From Glaciozyma antarctica PI12 (lineage: Eukaryota > Basidiomycota > Microbotryomycetes > Kriegeriales > Camptobasidiaceae): a stretch of 64,000 bases of DNA. Positions 63,732 through 64,000 of this stretch are shown here, piece after piece. The stretch lies in assembly GCA_002917775.1 (NCBI GenBank), contig KZ627152.1:236154-300153 (forward strand). The letters run 5' to 3'. The translations under genes were made by a program, and so were the position numbers. The first letter of the stretch is position 1; each line of letters begins with the position of its first letter. The notes below the pieces were generated by a model that ran no database searches, was not told the origin of the DNA, and saw only the letters and a program-made list of their open reading frames with translations.

Positions 63732-64000
63732 CTAGTGTGGGGGGGTCCCGGGAATTGCTTTGACGGACTCCGCAAAGTCAATGAGCTTGCATGAGAGCTC
63801 GTCCTTCGCAATATGGTGTTTGATGCTCGCAGCAATCTCGTCCGCCGCCGACGGGTTCTTCGCAATCTGCTCCCTCGCCTCAGCGGTGAGAGCGACGTAC
63901 GCTGCACAGATCGTCAGCTCCCTCACTCGCTACCGAGAGATCGCAACTCACCCTTTGGTCGCTCGCCCGCTTGTTCGTCAGGCACTCCAATCACGCAGCA
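63732..64000 (-). pseudogene. C-terminal part of a second acyl-CoA synthetase, degraded end, cut by window
   Basis: Reads leftwards from the window edge: [16 protein letters not shown], an intron (gtgagt...tgtgcag), then AYVALTAEAREQIAKNPSAA, DEIAASIKHHIAKDELSCKL, IDFAESVKAIPGTPPH and TAG at 63734-63732. Family members, and the copy at 27335-29953, continue IPKTASGKLLRK, where the lysine is catalytic; here this is replaced by IPGTPPH and a stop, so this copy cannot make a normal C-terminal domain. The part from 63814 to the edge is nearly identical to 29569-29755. How much of the gene remains beyond the window is unknown, so 'pseudogene' applies to this end only. Confidence 0.7.
63814..64000 (-). 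repeat. 187-bp tract shared with 29569-29755 (inverted copy)
   Basis: Partner of the plus-strand tract at 29569-29755; see that entry. The match continues to the window edge, so its outer limit is not known. Confidence 0.9.

Overview
The window is nuclear DNA from a GC-rich fungus. Nearly every gene is broken by many short introns (about 40-100 nt, donors mostly GTGCGT, GTGAGT or GTACGT, acceptors mostly YGCAG, often with a CTGAC-like branch site). The gene set (DSC ligase subunit, MSS51, MIC12, NPR3, a HOP1 with a PHD finger, MICOS and ESCRT genes) and the codon style fit a basidiomycete yeast, most likely a red yeast of the Pucciniomycotina/Microbotryomycetes type; that placement is inference. 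I recognise no virus, transposon, CRISPR array or tRNA.

Layout: 1-1289 vacuolar Ca2+/H+ exchanger (-, cut by the window edge); 1827-3953 AP-2 mu; 4149-4611 UBA/YwbE protein; 5588-7501 C2H2 zinc-finger regulator; 8419-12558 meiotic HOP1; 13027-13078 assembly gap inside poly-C; 13187-15322 acidic protein; 15732-19925 SIT4-associated SAPS protein; 20018-21046 acylpyruvase (-) divergent from 21412-23374 fructose-1,6-bisphosphatase; 23588-27070 DOA1/UFD3; 27335-29953 a decaying acyl-CoA synthetase; 30203-31160 unknown; 31242-33290 PEP7/VAC1 (-); 33499-34976 D-amino-acid oxidase (-); 35098-37581 NPR3; 37578-38896 and 39195-40270 two protein methyltransferases (-); 40378-40857 MIC12; 41193-45867 a large disordered protein (-); 46289-48698 FG-GAP/TIP-like membrane protein (-); 48853-50389 MSS51; 50475-51862 DSC3 (-); 52801-53608 GPI-type wall protein; 53799-56240 VPS23 (-); 56613-57919 BTB protein (-); 58127-58845 small myristoylated-type protein (-); 58969-61711 ORC3; 61737-63451 UPF3 (-); 63732-64000 the end of a second acyl-CoA synthetase copy (-), off the edge.

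These are mostly single-copy housekeeping genes packed head-to-head or tail-to-tail with 25-400 bp between them. There is no obvious gene cluster, although two ribosomal-protein methyltransferase homologues sit side by side, and several neighbours serve endosome/vacuole traffic (AP-2 mu, PEP7, VPS23, DOA1, DSC3, NPR3).

Four things deserve a second look. First, two acyl-CoA synthetase copies 34 kb apart in inverted orientation share 187 bp, including a whole intron, at 186/187 identity, and the match ends abruptly in mid-exon. Second, PEP7 and NPR3, unrelated genes, each carry an in-frame TAG inside nearly the same 15-nt sequence. Third, the Ca2+ exchanger has an 11-nt micro-exon that encodes its conserved TFGN motif. 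Fourth, single-base frame breaks recur in conserved genes, often in short homopolymers; with the poly-C gap they suggest sequencing or assembly error more than biology, and every protein model here should be read with that in mind.
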